Position numbers and translations under genes: made by a program | Shown: positions 25,024 through 32,532 of the stretch, one piece after another | Position numbering within the stretch: the first letter of the stretch is position 1 | How the letters are laid out: each line of letters opens with the position of its first letter | Notes under the pieces: model-generated | What the model was told of the DNA's origin: nothing | Seen by the model: the letters and a program-made list of their open reading frames with translations, nothing else | The model's database searches: none | NCBI GenBank assembly: GCA_937893145.1 | Contig: CALBJW010000117.1 | Span: forward strand, 1-44,694 | Length of the DNA stretch: 44,694 bases | Reading direction: 5' to 3' | Origin: an uncultured Prevotellaceae bacterium | GTDB taxonomy: Bacteria > Bacteroidota > Bacteroidia > Bacteroidales > Bacteroidaceae

Positions 25024-26241
25024 CTATTTATTATTGATGAAAGACTTTAACTTGTCGATGATGTCGGATGCCACCTCCGACTTAGGCTTGAGAGGGTACT
25101 CCTCCTTTCCTTCAGCCGTGATGATGGTAATCTTATTGGTGTCGGTACGGAAACCAGCACCCTTGTCACGAAGCGAATTAAGCACGATGAAGTCGAAGTT
25201 CTTGCGCTGAAGCTTGCCCTGTGCGTTGCTTTCCTCGTCGTTGGTTTCAAGAGCAAAACCAGCAAGCACCTGTTTCTCAGTCTTTATCTGTCCAAGTGAA
25301 GCAGCAATATCTGGGTTTGGCTTCAAGCGAACAACCATATCATCACCTGTGCGCTTAATCTTCTTGTCCGCAACATTGTCTGGTGCAAAGTCGGCAACTG
25401 CAGCACAGAGTATGCCCGCATCCATCGAAGGATAAAGAGCCTTGCAAGCCTCGTACATCTGCTGAGCACTCTCCACATCGGTGCGATGGATGTTATCGTA
25501 CTTCTTTGAGAGGGTAGCCGACACAGGTCCGCACACCAATTCCACCTCTGCACCACGCTTAGCACACTCCTCAGCGAGGGCGAGTCCCATCTTGCCAGAA
25601 GAGTAGTTGCCTATGAAACGTACCGGGTCAATCTTCTCGTATGTTGGTCCTGCCGTGATGAGTACCTTCTTACCTGTAAGGGTATCCTTGTTTGGATTGA
25701 AGAAATCCTCCAGCTGAGCCACGATGTTTTCAGGTTCTTCCATACGGCCCTTGCCCTCAAGTTTGCTTGCAAGGAATCCTGTTCCTGGTTCGATGATGTG
25801 GTTGCCATACGAGATGAGTGTCTGCAGATTCTTCTGAGTAGAAGGATGTGCATACATATCGAGGTCCATAGCTGGGGCAACGAACACCGATGCCTTCATC
25901 GAGAGGTATGTTGTGATGAGCATATTGTCAGCAATGCCATTAGCCATCTTGCCGATGGTGCTTGCAGTAGCAGGAGCGATGAGCATAGCATCTGCCCACA
26001 GACCTATATCTACATGCGAGTTCCACGTGCCATCACGCTGACTGAAGAACTCGCTGATGACTGGCTTATGTGTCAATGCAGAAAGTGTGATAGGAGTGAT
26101 GAACTCCTTTCCCGCAGGAGTGATGACCACCTGCACCTCAGCACCCTTCTTGATGAGCTGGCGGATGATGAGACACGACTTATAGGCTGCGATGCTACCT
26201 GTAATGCCCAATACGATTTTCTTACCTTCCAACATGTTCAC
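25024..26241 (-). CDS. coaBC: Bifunctional phosphopantothenoylcysteine decarboxylase/synthetase
   Basis: A 405-residue two-domain enzyme of coenzyme A synthesis. The N-terminal CoaC flavodoxin-like decarboxylase (about 1-185) has GITGSIAAYKS, the catalytic His in SHVDIGLWAD and the MANGIADN and PAMDLDMY blocks. The C-terminal CoaB ligase (about 190-405) has KVLITAGPTYEKIDPVRFIGNYSSGKMG, AVADF and the ALETND region. CoaB joins phosphopantothenate to cysteine with CTP and CoaC decarboxylates the product. The first ATG at 26241 and one two codons later (MLEGKK) are both possible starts. Confidence 0.96.
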   Translation of the reverse strand: MNMLEGKKIVLGITGSIAAYKSCLIIRQLIKKGAEVQVVITPAGKEFITPITLSALTHKPVISEFFSQRDGTWNSHVDIGLWADAMLIAPATASTIGKMANGIADNMLITTYLSMKASVFVAPAMDLDMYAHPSTQKNLQTLISYGNHIIEPGTGFLASKLEGKGRMEEPENIVAQLEDFFNPNKDTLTGKKVLITAGPTYEKIDPVRFIGNYSSGKMGLALAEECAKRGAEVELVCGPVSATLSKKYDNIHRTDVESAQQMYEACKALYPSMDAGILCAAVADFAPDNVADKKIKRTGDDMVVRLKPNPDIAASLGQIKTEKQVLAGFALETNDEESNAQGKLQRKNFDFIVLNSLRDKGAGFRTDTNKITIITAEGKEEYPLKPKSEVASDIIDKLKSFINNK

Positions 26242-26282
26242 TTTACTCTATTTTATCTTGTATAACTACTTCTTTATATTCT

Positions 26283-27059
26283 TTATTTCGCATTCTTCGA
26301 CTGAAGATAAATCTTCATCAGCATCTGCTTCGTGTTGAGAGGGAAATCGCCCTGCTGCAACCATCCGTAGAAACCTGGGTCGCGGCGAAGCACCTCAACT
26401 ACTGGCTTGCCCTTGTACTTACCGAAGTTGAACACTGGCACTCCGTTTTCATCATAGACCATTCTTCCTGCGAAATCCACATTGCGGTTCATGGTTGAAT
26501 ACTCTGCAAGAAAACTGATGTCGTTCTGCAACACATCAGGGTACTTGTCCAACTGCGCTTCAAGCACTTCGAGTGTTGCTCGTGTGTCGGCATCAGCCGA
26601 ATGGGCATTCTCAAGGTCCTTTCCGCAGTAATACTTATATGCGGCGATGAGTGTGCGGCGTTCCAACTTATGGTATATGTTCTGCACATCCACCATCTTC
26701 ACCTTTGTGAAGTCGAGGTCGGTGATGCCTGCACGAAGAAACTCCTCAACGAGAAGCGGAATATCAAAGCGGTTCGAATTGAAACCCGCAAGGTCACAAC
26801 CCGTAAAGGCTTGCTTCAACTCCTGAGCCACCTCCTTGAATGTAGGACAGTCCTTCACATCCTCATCGTAGATGCCATTCACCTCCGATGCCTGTGCTGG
26901 GATTGGGCGCTCAGGATTGAGACGCATAGTCTTCGACTCTTCATTACCATTAGGAAAAACTTTGATGTAGCAAAGTTCCACAATGCGGTCCTTTGCTACA
27001 TCAACACCTGTAGTCTCCAAGTCGAAAAATATAATTGGATTCTTTAAGTTTAATTTCAT
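26283..27059 (-). CDS. DEDDh 3'-5' exonuclease (DNA polymerase III epsilon-like)
   Basis: A 258-residue protein. The exonuclease domain (about 8-175) shows ExoI FFDLETTG (Asp13, Glu15), ExoII GFNSNRFDIPLLV and ExoIII HSADADTRATLEV, the DEDDh pattern. The C-terminal part (about 200-258) contains FNFGKYKGKPVVEVLRRDPGF, resembling the small DUF3820-type module often attached to Bacteroidetes exonucleases. Lying directly after dnaN, it may proofread or process DNA together with the sliding clamp (inference). Spacers are 18 bp from dnaN and 41 bp to coaBC. Confidence 0.9.
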   Translation of the reverse strand: MKLNLKNPIIFFDLETTGVDVAKDRIVELCYIKVFPNGNEESKTMRLNPERPIPAQASEVNGIYDEDVKDCPTFKEVAQELKQAFTGCDLAGFNSNRFDIPLLVEEFLRAGITDLDFTKVKMVDVQNIYHKLERRTLIAAYKYYCGKDLENAHSADADTRATLEVLEAQLDKYPDVLQNDISFLAEYSTMNRNVDFAGRMVYDENGVPVFNFGKYKGKPVVEVLRRDPGFYGWLQQGDFPLNTKQMLMKIYLQSKNAK

Positions 27060-27077
27060 TACCTACAGTTTAATCTT

Positions 27078-28202
27078 TTAGTCCTGAAGCATCATAGGCA
27101 TGAGGAGCATGATGACATCCTCTTCCTCGTCCTGTTCAGCAGGAACGATAACTCCTGCGCGTGAAGGGTCTGCAAGTTCGAGCACAACCTCTGGACAAGT
27201 CATGCTGTTGAGCACCTCAAGAAGGAATGGACCATTGAAACCGATGCTCATAGCCATGCCTGAATAGTCGCAAGCGATGCGCTCCTCTGCACTTGTTGAG
27301 AAGTCGAGGTCCTGAGCGCTGACTGTAAGGGTGTTGTCAGAGAGCTGGAGCTTGATGAGCGAACTGCTTGCACTTGCGAACACGCTTACACGACGAAGAG
27401 CAGCGATGAACGAAAGGCGATCAACAGTCACGCGGAATGGGTTGTCCTGTGGGATAACCGAATTATAGTTAGGATAGCGACCTTCGATGAGACGGCAGCT
27501 GATGCGATAGTTCTCGAGGATAATCTCTGCGTTGCGGTCGTCGAAACGAATCTCGGCATCGTTCTGCTCCTTAGGGAGGATAGTCTTGAGCATCATCGAT
27601 GGCTTCTTAGGAAGGATGAATGCGCAAGGCTCTGGAGTGTGAACCGAAAGGATGCGGTTGCGTACCAACTTATGACCATCACTTGCCACAAGAGTAGCAT
27701 AGTCATTAGCGAGGTCGAAATACACACCGTTCATCTGTGGACGAAGTTCATCGTCGGCAGTTGCGAAGAGCGAACGAGTGATGCCGTTGAGGAGCGCACT
27801 TGCTGGGAACACAGTAGTGTTGTTGCCCTCGCTCGAACGGTTTGGCAATGGGTACTCCTCACCATTCTGTGCTACGAGGTTGTACTTACCGTTCTGGTAG
27901 TTGATTTCTATCTGGAAAGTATCCGGGTTCACTGTGAAAGTGATAGGCTGGTCTGAAATCTCCTTAATAGAGTTGATGAGTTGCTTTGACTCGATAGCAA
28001 TCTTACCGTAACCCTCAGCATCAGCCACCTCAAGAGAAGTAACGATAGCAGTTTCGCTGTCGGATGCAGTAAGGGTTAATGTGCTTCCAGAGAGGTCGAA
28101 CAGCACACAGTCAAGAATAGGAAGAGCGTTCTTTGAGCTCTGTACTCTGCTTATAGTCTGAAGACGACTGCAGAGTGTTGCGCTTGATACATTAAATTTC
28201 AT
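27078..28202 (-). CDS. dnaN: DNA polymerase III beta subunit (sliding clamp)
   Basis: A 374-residue clamp of three repeated domains. Motifs include LPILDCVLFDLSGSTLTLTASDSE in domain 1, MNGVYFDLANDYATLVASDGHKL in domain 2, and CRLIEGRYPNYNSVIP leading into domain 3, plus a C-terminal LLMPMMLQD. It encircles DNA and tethers polymerases and repair factors. It heads the minus-strand cluster running to 18946 and has a TATCTTTG promoter 38 bp upstream. dnaA and recF are not adjacent, as usual in Bacteroidetes. Confidence 0.96.
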   Translation of the reverse strand: MKFNVSSATLCSRLQTISRVQSSKNALPILDCVLFDLSGSTLTLTASDSETAIVTSLEVADAEGYGKIAIESKQLINSIKEISDQPITFTVNPDTFQIEINYQNGKYNLVAQNGEEYPLPNRSSEGNNTTVFPASALLNGITRSLFATADDELRPQMNGVYFDLANDYATLVASDGHKLVRNRILSVHTPEPCAFILPKKPSMMLKTILPKEQNDAEIRFDDRNAEIILENYRISCRLIEGRYPNYNSVIPQDNPFRVTVDRLSFIAALRRVSVFASASSSLIKLQLSDNTLTVSAQDLDFSTSAEERIACDYSGMAMSIGFNGPFLLEVLNSMTCPEVVLELADPSRAGVIVPAEQDEEEDVIMLLMPMMLQD

Positions 28203-28239
28203 TCTGCGTATTTCTTATTTTTATTTTATTTCTTTGACG

Positions 28240-28247
28240 CAAAGATA
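28240..28247 (-). promoter_or_regulatory. -7 promoter element for the dnaN operon
   Basis: TATCTTTG on the minus strand (plus-strand CAAAGATA), followed by CG, is an exact TAnnTTTG match 38 bp before the dnaN start. The divergent element for the DUF3127 gene is about 85 bp away, in AT-rich DNA with no other recognisable feature. Confidence 0.65.
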
Positions 28248-28331
28248 CTAAATGTATTTGCAATAACGTGAAAATTTTAAGTTTTTTTCGATTATTCTTC
28301 GATTTTATCACTAAAAACCAAAATTTAATCG

Positions 28332-28339
28332 TACTTTTG
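28332..28339 (+). promoter_or_regulatory. -7 promoter element for the DUF3127 gene
   Basis: TACTTTTG, followed by CACTC, matches TAnnTTTG, 44 bp before the ATG at 28383. No -33 TTTG is seen at the expected distance. Confidence 0.6.
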
Positions 28340-28382
28340 CACTCGAAAATATATTCAATCACTTAAATTCATTTTTACCAAT

Positions 28383-28781
28383 ATGGAAATGTCAGGTAGA
28401 ATCATCAAGGTGCTCGAAGCACGTGGTGGCACTTCAGCTCGCACTGGAAACCCTTGGAAAGTTCAGTCGTTCGTACTCCAGACACAGGAGCAGTACCCAC
28501 GTCATCTTTGCTTCGAAGTCTTCGGTGAAGATAAGATTAACCAATTCAACATTCAGGAAGGACAGGACCTCACAGTCTCTTTCGATATTGATGCTCACGA
28601 GTATCAGGGACGCTGGTACACACAGATTCGTGCATGGAAGGTAGAAGCAGTTCAGCCAGGCGCACCTATAGCAGCACAGCCAGTTCAGGCAGACCCATTC
28701 GCTGCACAGCCAGCACCAGCACAGCCAGCTGCTCCATCATTCGACACTACTCCAGACGACTCGTCTGACCTCCCATTCTAA
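28383..28781 (+). CDS. DUF3127 OB-fold protein with SSB-like C-terminal tip
   Basis: A 132-residue protein. Residues 1-95 form a beta-rich OB-fold-like domain (EMSGRIIKVLEARGG, PWKVQSFVLQTQEQ, LCFEVFG, GQDLTVSFDID, WYTQIRAWKVEAV), the DUF3127 family. A flexible Pro/Ala/Gln-rich linker (about 96-122) leads to an acidic end DDSSDLPF. This layout copies single-stranded DNA-binding protein SSB, whose DDDIPF-type tip recruits replication and repair proteins. A role as an SSB-like DNA-binding or hub protein is therefore plausible; it is divergent from dnaN. DNA binding itself is not shown. The histidine phosphatase gene follows after 35 bp. Confidence 0.82.
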   Translation: MEMSGRIIKVLEARGGTSARTGNPWKVQSFVLQTQEQYPRHLCFEVFGEDKINQFNIQEGQDLTVSFDIDAHEYQGRWYTQIRAWKVEAVQPGAPIAAQPVQADPFAAQPAPAQPAAPSFDTTPDDSSDLPF

Positions 28782-28816
28782 TCAGCACCCAAACGCTGAA
28801 TGTAACAATAAGGAAC

Positions 28817-29335
28817 ATGACCACTCTTATACTTGTTCGCCACGGTGAGACTGAGGAGAATGTGAAACACATCCTTCAGGGACACCTACCGGGTACTCTC
28901 AGCGAACTTGGAAAGTATCAAGCAACAGAAGCCGCAGAACAACTACGTTCTGTGGCTTTTGATGCTTGTGTGTGTAGTGATTTGAAGCGATGCAAGGACA
29001 CCGCCGAAATCATCTTCAACACATTAGGCATCAGCACATCCGACATTCTCTACACTCCTCTGCTGCGTGAGCGCCACTGGGGTTCACTCACTGGCATCTC
29101 GGTCGAGAACTATCCGCATCCTCCTATGCCCGATGATGCTGAGAGCATGCCAGCACTGAAGGCTCGCACTCGCGTGTTCCTCGACTTCATCAAGAACACA
29201 TACCCCAATCAGCGTGTGCTATGCATCAGTCATGGCTTCGTGCTTCGCATCATGCAGAGCGTAAACCTCGGAGTCGATTTCCACGACATACCTATGCTCA
29301 CCAATGCTGAGGTACGAGAGATTGAGGTAAGATGA
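28817..29335 (+). CDS. Histidine phosphatase family protein (phosphoglycerate mutase-like)
   Basis: A 172-residue cytosolic enzyme. The catalytic motif LVRHGETEEN (phosphohistidine His9) is at the N-terminus, with the second-site block CSDLKRCKDTAEII, the acid residue in ERHWGSLTG and a C-terminal catalytic His in ISHGFVLR. These match the cobC/GpmB-like branch of the histidine phosphatases; the substrate (phosphosugar, alpha-ribazole phosphate or other) cannot be told. It lies between the DUF3127 and DUF362 genes on one strand. Confidence 0.85.
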   Translation: MTTLILVRHGETEENVKHILQGHLPGTLSELGKYQATEAAEQLRSVAFDACVCSDLKRCKDTAEIIFNTLGISTSDILYTPLLRERHWGSLTGISVENYPHPPMPDDAESMPALKARTRVFLDFIKNTYPNQRVLCISHGFVLRIMQSVNLGVDFHDIPMLTNAEVREIEVR

Positions 29336-29401
29336 ACCTTACATACTTAAAAAAAGAAAACTAACTTTCTTCAGAAAAAGAAAAAACTGAACACATCAAC
29401 T

Positions 29402-30565
29402 ATGGCATCTAAAGTCTATTTCACCAATCTGCGTGCAGGTACTAACGCTAATCTCCTGCAGAAACTTGAACGCCTCATCAAGAAGGCTGGTATTGAACAG
29501 ATTGACTTCAAGGATAAGTTTGTAGCCTTGAAGATTCATTTCGGTGAATTTGGTAATGTAGCATACGTTCGCCCAAACTATGCAGCGGTAATCATCAAGC
29601 TGATTCAGAGTCTTGGAGGAAAACCTTTCCTCACAGACAGCAACACCCTTTACAGTGGTTCGAGAAGCAATGCGGTAGATCACATCCACACAGCTATGGT
29701 CAACGGCTTCAACCCTATCGCATGTGGTTGTGATGTCATCATCGCCGATGGTCTTCGTGGTAAGGACGAGCGCATCGTGGATATAGGTGGCAAGTATTGC
29801 CCAGAACCAAAGATTGGTGCAGCCATTGCAGATGCCGACATCGTGATAAGCATCAACCACTTCAAGGGTCACGAGATGGCAGGTTTTGGTGGTGCTGTCA
29901 AGAATCTCGGTATGGGTTCAGGTTCGGTTGCAGGCAAGAAAGACATGCACGCTACAGCTCAGCCAAAGGTTGAGGGTGAGAAGTGCATAGGATGTAAGAT
30001 ATGTGAGAACAACTGTGCTCATGGTGCCATCAAGGTTCAGGAAATCAACATGGAGGACAACCTCGACCTCCCTACAGGTCGCAAGAAGGCTCCACGCAAG
30101 GCAGTCATCGACTACGACAAGTGTGTTGGTTGTGGTCAGTGTGTAGCCATCTGTAAGAGCGAGGCTGCCGTGATGAGCAGCGAGGAGAGCGGCATCGTTC
30201 TCAACTACAAGATTGCGGAATACACTAAGGCTACCATCAACGGCAAACCAAACTTCCACATCTCGTTCATCATGAATGTAAGTCCTGAGTGCGACTGCTG
30301 GGGACACAACGATGCAGCCATCATCCCAGACCTCGGCATGGCAGCAAGTTTCGACCCTGTAGCACTCGACCAGGCTTGTGCAGAACTTGTCAACCAGGCA
30401 TCGCCTCTCAGCACTGATAATGTGCTGAACGAGAAGCGCATGTGCATGCCTCACGACACAGACAAGTTCCACATCATGCACCCTAACACCAACTGGCAGT
30501 CGGGTCTCCGCTACTGCGAAGAAATCGGTATCGGCACCCGTGACTACGAACTTGTAGAAATCTGA
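29402..30565 (+). CDS. DUF362 domain protein with two [4Fe-4S] ferredoxin motifs
   Basis: A 387-residue cytosolic protein. The N-terminal and C-terminal parts form a split DUF362 domain (KFVALKIHFGEFGNVAYVRP, FLTDSNTLYSGSR, HFKGHEMAGFGGAVKNLGMG). Inserted at about 195-260 are two ferredoxin clusters, CIGCKICENNCAHG and CVGCGQCVAICKSEA, each binding one [4Fe-4S]. Members are probably electron-transfer or redox proteins; no partner enzyme is adjacent. A strong terminator follows, closing the transcript from 28383. Confidence 0.88.
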   Translation: MASKVYFTNLRAGTNANLLQKLERLIKKAGIEQIDFKDKFVALKIHFGEFGNVAYVRPNYAAVIIKLIQSLGGKPFLTDSNTLYSGSRSNAVDHIHTAMVNGFNPIACGCDVIIADGLRGKDERIVDIGGKYCPEPKIGAAIADADIVISINHFKGHEMAGFGGAVKNLGMGSGSVAGKKDMHATAQPKVEGEKCIGCKICENNCAHGAIKVQEINMEDNLDLPTGRKKAPRKAVIDYDKCVGCGQCVAICKSEAAVMSSEESGIVLNYKIAEYTKATINGKPNFHISFIMNVSPECDCWGHNDAAIIPDLGMAASFDPVALDQACAELVNQASPLSTDNVLNEKRMCMPHDTDKFHIMHPNTNWQSGLRYCEEIGIGTRDYELVEI

Positions 30566-30568
30566 TAA

Positions 30569-30586
30569 TGTCCGTCTGCACGGACA
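30569..30586 (+). other. Small perfect hairpin after the DUF362 gene
   Basis: TGTCCGT (30569-30575) and ACGGACA (30580-30586) form a 7-bp stem with a 4-nt loop, 3 bp after the stop codon. It has no T run and probably acts with the larger hairpin downstream. Confidence 0.4.
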
Positions 30587-30591
30587 ACACC

Positions 30592-30655
30592 AAACATGCG
30601 GTCGTATGAGGCAAAAACACCAATAGTTTAGCCTCACACGACCGCATGTTTTTTC
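30592..30655 (+). terminator. Strong rho-independent terminator
   Basis: AACATGCGGTCGTATGAGGC (30593-30612) is inverted as GCCTCACACGACCGCATGTT (30631-30650) with a single mismatch, followed by a T run. It is the clearest terminator in the window and isolates the repeat array and metK from upstream transcription. Confidence 0.88.
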
Positions 30656-30711
30656 TTTCATCATATTACAACATGAAATTACAAAAAACAATTTCAACAC
30701 CCAAAAAGCCC

Positions 30712-30936
30712 AACACTCTACCTATTTTCGCCTAACCGTCTGATTATCATATAATACACTTGGTAGAATGTTTTCTAAACACTCTACCAACATTCGACCA
30801 ACACTCTACCATTTCCATTTTACAATTAGCCATCCAGGTAGAATGTTGGTAGATAGTTGGTAGAATGTTGCCCAAACATTCTACCACTCTCTATCCCTTA
30901 TGTACAAAGGGTTTGAGGGGTGTTTGGTAGAATGGG
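30712..30936. repeat. Symmetrical array of ten 11-bp motifs (GGTAGAATGTT)
   Basis: Ten copies of GGTAGAATGTT or its complement AACATTCTACC, with 0-3 changes, lie at 30712, 30762, 30778, 30789, 30800, 30837, 30848, 30859, 30875 and 30926. Orientation is R-F-RRR-FFF-R-F. Each triplet is contiguous with an exact 11-bp period. Spacings mirror each other: 39, 5, 26 (centre), 5 and 40 bp. The array lies between a terminator and the metK promoter and has no reading frame. A clustered protein-binding site, a large cruciform, or a repetitive intergenic element are all possible. Confidence 0.8.
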
Positions 30937-30984
30937 GGGATGTTGAGAGAGAAAAATCTTTTTTTATTTATTAACGCATAAAAA

Positions 30985-31016
30985 TTTGGAGGAGTGAAAT
31001 AAATGTCGTACCTTTG
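30985..31016 (+). promoter_or_regulatory. Consensus promoter for the metK operon
   Basis: TTTG (30985-30988), a 20-bp spacer and TACCTTTG (31009-31016, followed by CAG) match both elements of the Bacteroidetes housekeeping promoter with ideal spacing. Transcription would start near 31020-31026, just ahead of the SAM-II-like element. Confidence 0.8.
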
Positions 31017-31032
31017 CAGCCGATTTCAAAAA

Positions 31033-31083
31033 TGTGGACAGATTTGGGCTGCTTGCAACCACAGTAAAAAATGCTAAAAAAGA
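31033..31083 (+). promoter_or_regulatory. SAM-II (SAM-alpha) riboswitch candidate in the metK leader
   Basis: Stem P1 TGTGG (31033-31037) pairs with CCACA (31059-31063). The loop contains GATTTG (31041-31046) and GCTTGCAA (31051-31058), and P1 is followed by GTAAAAAA and TGCTAAA (31072-31078). This is the conserved SAM-II order: stem, GAUUUG, CUUGCA, CCAC, UAAA, GCUAAA. The loop TTGC can pair with GC(U)AA to give the ligand-binding pseudoknot. The element sits just after the metK promoter and would repress SAM synthase when SAM is abundant. How it acts is unclear, because the start codon is about 175 nt away. A partial 3' hairpin (CCTC 31103-31106 with GAGG 31119-31122) follows, without an adjacent T run. 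Confidence 0.75.
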
Positions 31084-31256
31084 AAAAGAAACCCTCTCAC
31101 AGCCTCTCCATTTAGGGCGAGGTAACTAAGCGACTGGACAATTTTTCTTGTGCATTATTCCCAATTTCTATCCCCATATATTATTTATTAACTCAGTGTA
31201 TCGCTTACCGTCCGCAAGGCAAATGGTAGATGGTACATGGTAAATTTTAAATTATT
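31084..31256 (+). other. Long untranslated leader between the riboswitch and metK
   Basis: This 173-nt stretch has no convincing reading frame. It holds the hairpin at 31103-31122, a short T run near 31141, and three successive ATGGTA words just before the start codon. It may contain the expression platform of the riboswitch; nothing else is recognised. Confidence 0.4.
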
Positions 31257-32513
31257 ATGGGATATTTATTTACTTCCGAATCAGTTTCTGAAGGTCATCC
31301 AGACAAAGTGGCTGACCAGATTAGTGATGCCGTTCTCGACAAAATCTTGGCATTCGACCCAGAGAGTCATGTGGCATGTGAAACACTCGTTACAACAGGC
31401 CAGGTAGTACTGGCAGGTGAAATCTCGACAAGAGCATACGTTGACCTTCAGCGTATTGCACGCGAGGTGATTAACCGCATCGGTTACACTAAGAGTGAGT
31501 ACATGTTCGACGGCAACTCATGTGGCGTGTTCAGTGCTATCCATGAGCAGAGCCGTGACATCAACCGTGGTGTGAGCCGCAAGGAACCAATGGACCAGGG
31601 TGCTGGCGACCAGGGCATGATGTTCGGTTACGCAACAAACGAGACAGAGAACTACATGCCTCTCTCACTCGACCTCTCACATCGACTTCTCATCACTCTC
31701 GCTGAGATTCGTCGTGAAGGCAAAGTGATGACTTATCTCCGCCCTGATGCTAAGAGTCAGGTGACAGTAGAATACAACGATGAGGGTAAGCCAGTACGCA
31801 TCGACACTATCGTTCTCAGCACTCAGCACGATGAGTTCGATTCGGACGAGGCTATGCAGGCTAAGATTCGTGAGGATGTTATCAACATTCTCGTTCCTCG
31901 CACTCTCGAAGGCATCAAGGACGAATACATCAAGTCACTCTTCAACGGCGAGATTACCTACCATGTCAACCCAACAGGCAAGTTCGTGATTGGTGGTCCT
32001 CACGGCGACACAGGTCTTACAGGTCGTAAGATTATCGTTGACACATACGGTGGAAAGGGTGCTCACGGTGGTGGTGCCTTCTCGGGCAAGGACCCATCGA
32101 AGGTGGACCGTTCGGCTGCATACGCTGCTCGCCACATCGCAAAGAACATGGTTGCAGCAGGTGTGGCAGACGAAATGCTCGTACAGTTGAGCTACGCTAT
32201 CGGTGTTGCAAAGCCTGTAAGCATCTATGTGAACACATACGGCAGAAGCAATGTGAAGATGTCTGATGGTGAGATTGCAAAGAAGATTGAAGCACTCTTC
32301 GACCTTCGTCCAAAGGCTATTGAGGAAAAGCTCAAGCTCCGCAACCCTATTTACGAAGAGACTGCAGCTTACGGCCACATGGGACGTGAACCACGCACAG
32401 TGGTGAAGCACTACGAATCGCTCTACCATGAAACAGTAGATGTAGAGGTAGAACTCTTCACTTGGGAAAAGCTTGATCGCGTTGAAGACATCAAGAAGGC
32501 ATTCAACTTGTAA
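31257..32513 (+). CDS. metK: S-adenosylmethionine synthase
   Basis: A 418-residue enzyme making SAM from methionine and ATP. Signature motifs are GHPDKVADQISDAVLD near the N-terminus, GAGDQGMMFGYA (about 116-127), the GGPHGDTGLTGRKI block and the glycine-rich GGGAFSGKDPSKVDRSAAY loop. Length is slightly above the E. coli enzyme (384), owing to short insertions typical of Bacteroidetes. It leads the string metK, DUF4271, hemD, rnpA, yidD and is preceded by a consensus promoter and a SAM-II-like leader. Confidence 0.97.
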   Translation: MGYLFTSESVSEGHPDKVADQISDAVLDKILAFDPESHVACETLVTTGQVVLAGEISTRAYVDLQRIAREVINRIGYTKSEYMFDGNSCGVFSAIHEQSRDINRGVSRKEPMDQGAGDQGMMFGYATNETENYMPLSLDLSHRLLITLAEIRREGKVMTYLRPDAKSQVTVEYNDEGKPVRIDTIVLSTQHDEFDSDEAMQAKIREDVINILVPRTLEGIKDEYIKSLFNGEITYHVNPTGKFVIGGPHGDTGLTGRKIIVDTYGGKGAHGGGAFSGKDPSKVDRSAAYAARHIAKNMVAAGVADEMLVQLSYAIGVAKPVSIYVNTYGRSNVKMSDGEIAKKIEALFDLRPKAIEEKLKLRNPIYEETAAYGHMGREPRTVVKHYESLYHETVDVEVELFTWEKLDRVEDIKKAFNL

Positions 32514-32532
32514 TAAAACAACTATTACCTAA

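Noticed and set aside
29918..30700. Minus-strand frame of 260 codons
   Set aside because: Antisense to the DUF362/ferredoxin gene and running through its terminator. The Cys and Val richness is a mirror of the codon usage opposite.
30712..30936. Replication origin with iterons
   Set aside because: The array resembles iterons, but there is no dnaA or rep gene, no DnaA-box cluster and no adjacent AT-rich unwinding region of the usual kind. An operator or repeat element is simpler.
30712..30936. CRISPR array
   Set aside because: Units are 11 bp, in both orientations and partly contiguous, without 30-40 bp unique spacers, and no cas gene is present.
28203..31256. tRNA or other structured RNA gene in the larger spacers
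   Set aside because: No cloverleaf with GTTC-type T-arm, and no tmRNA, SRP or RNase P RNA core motif could be found by eye in these spacers.
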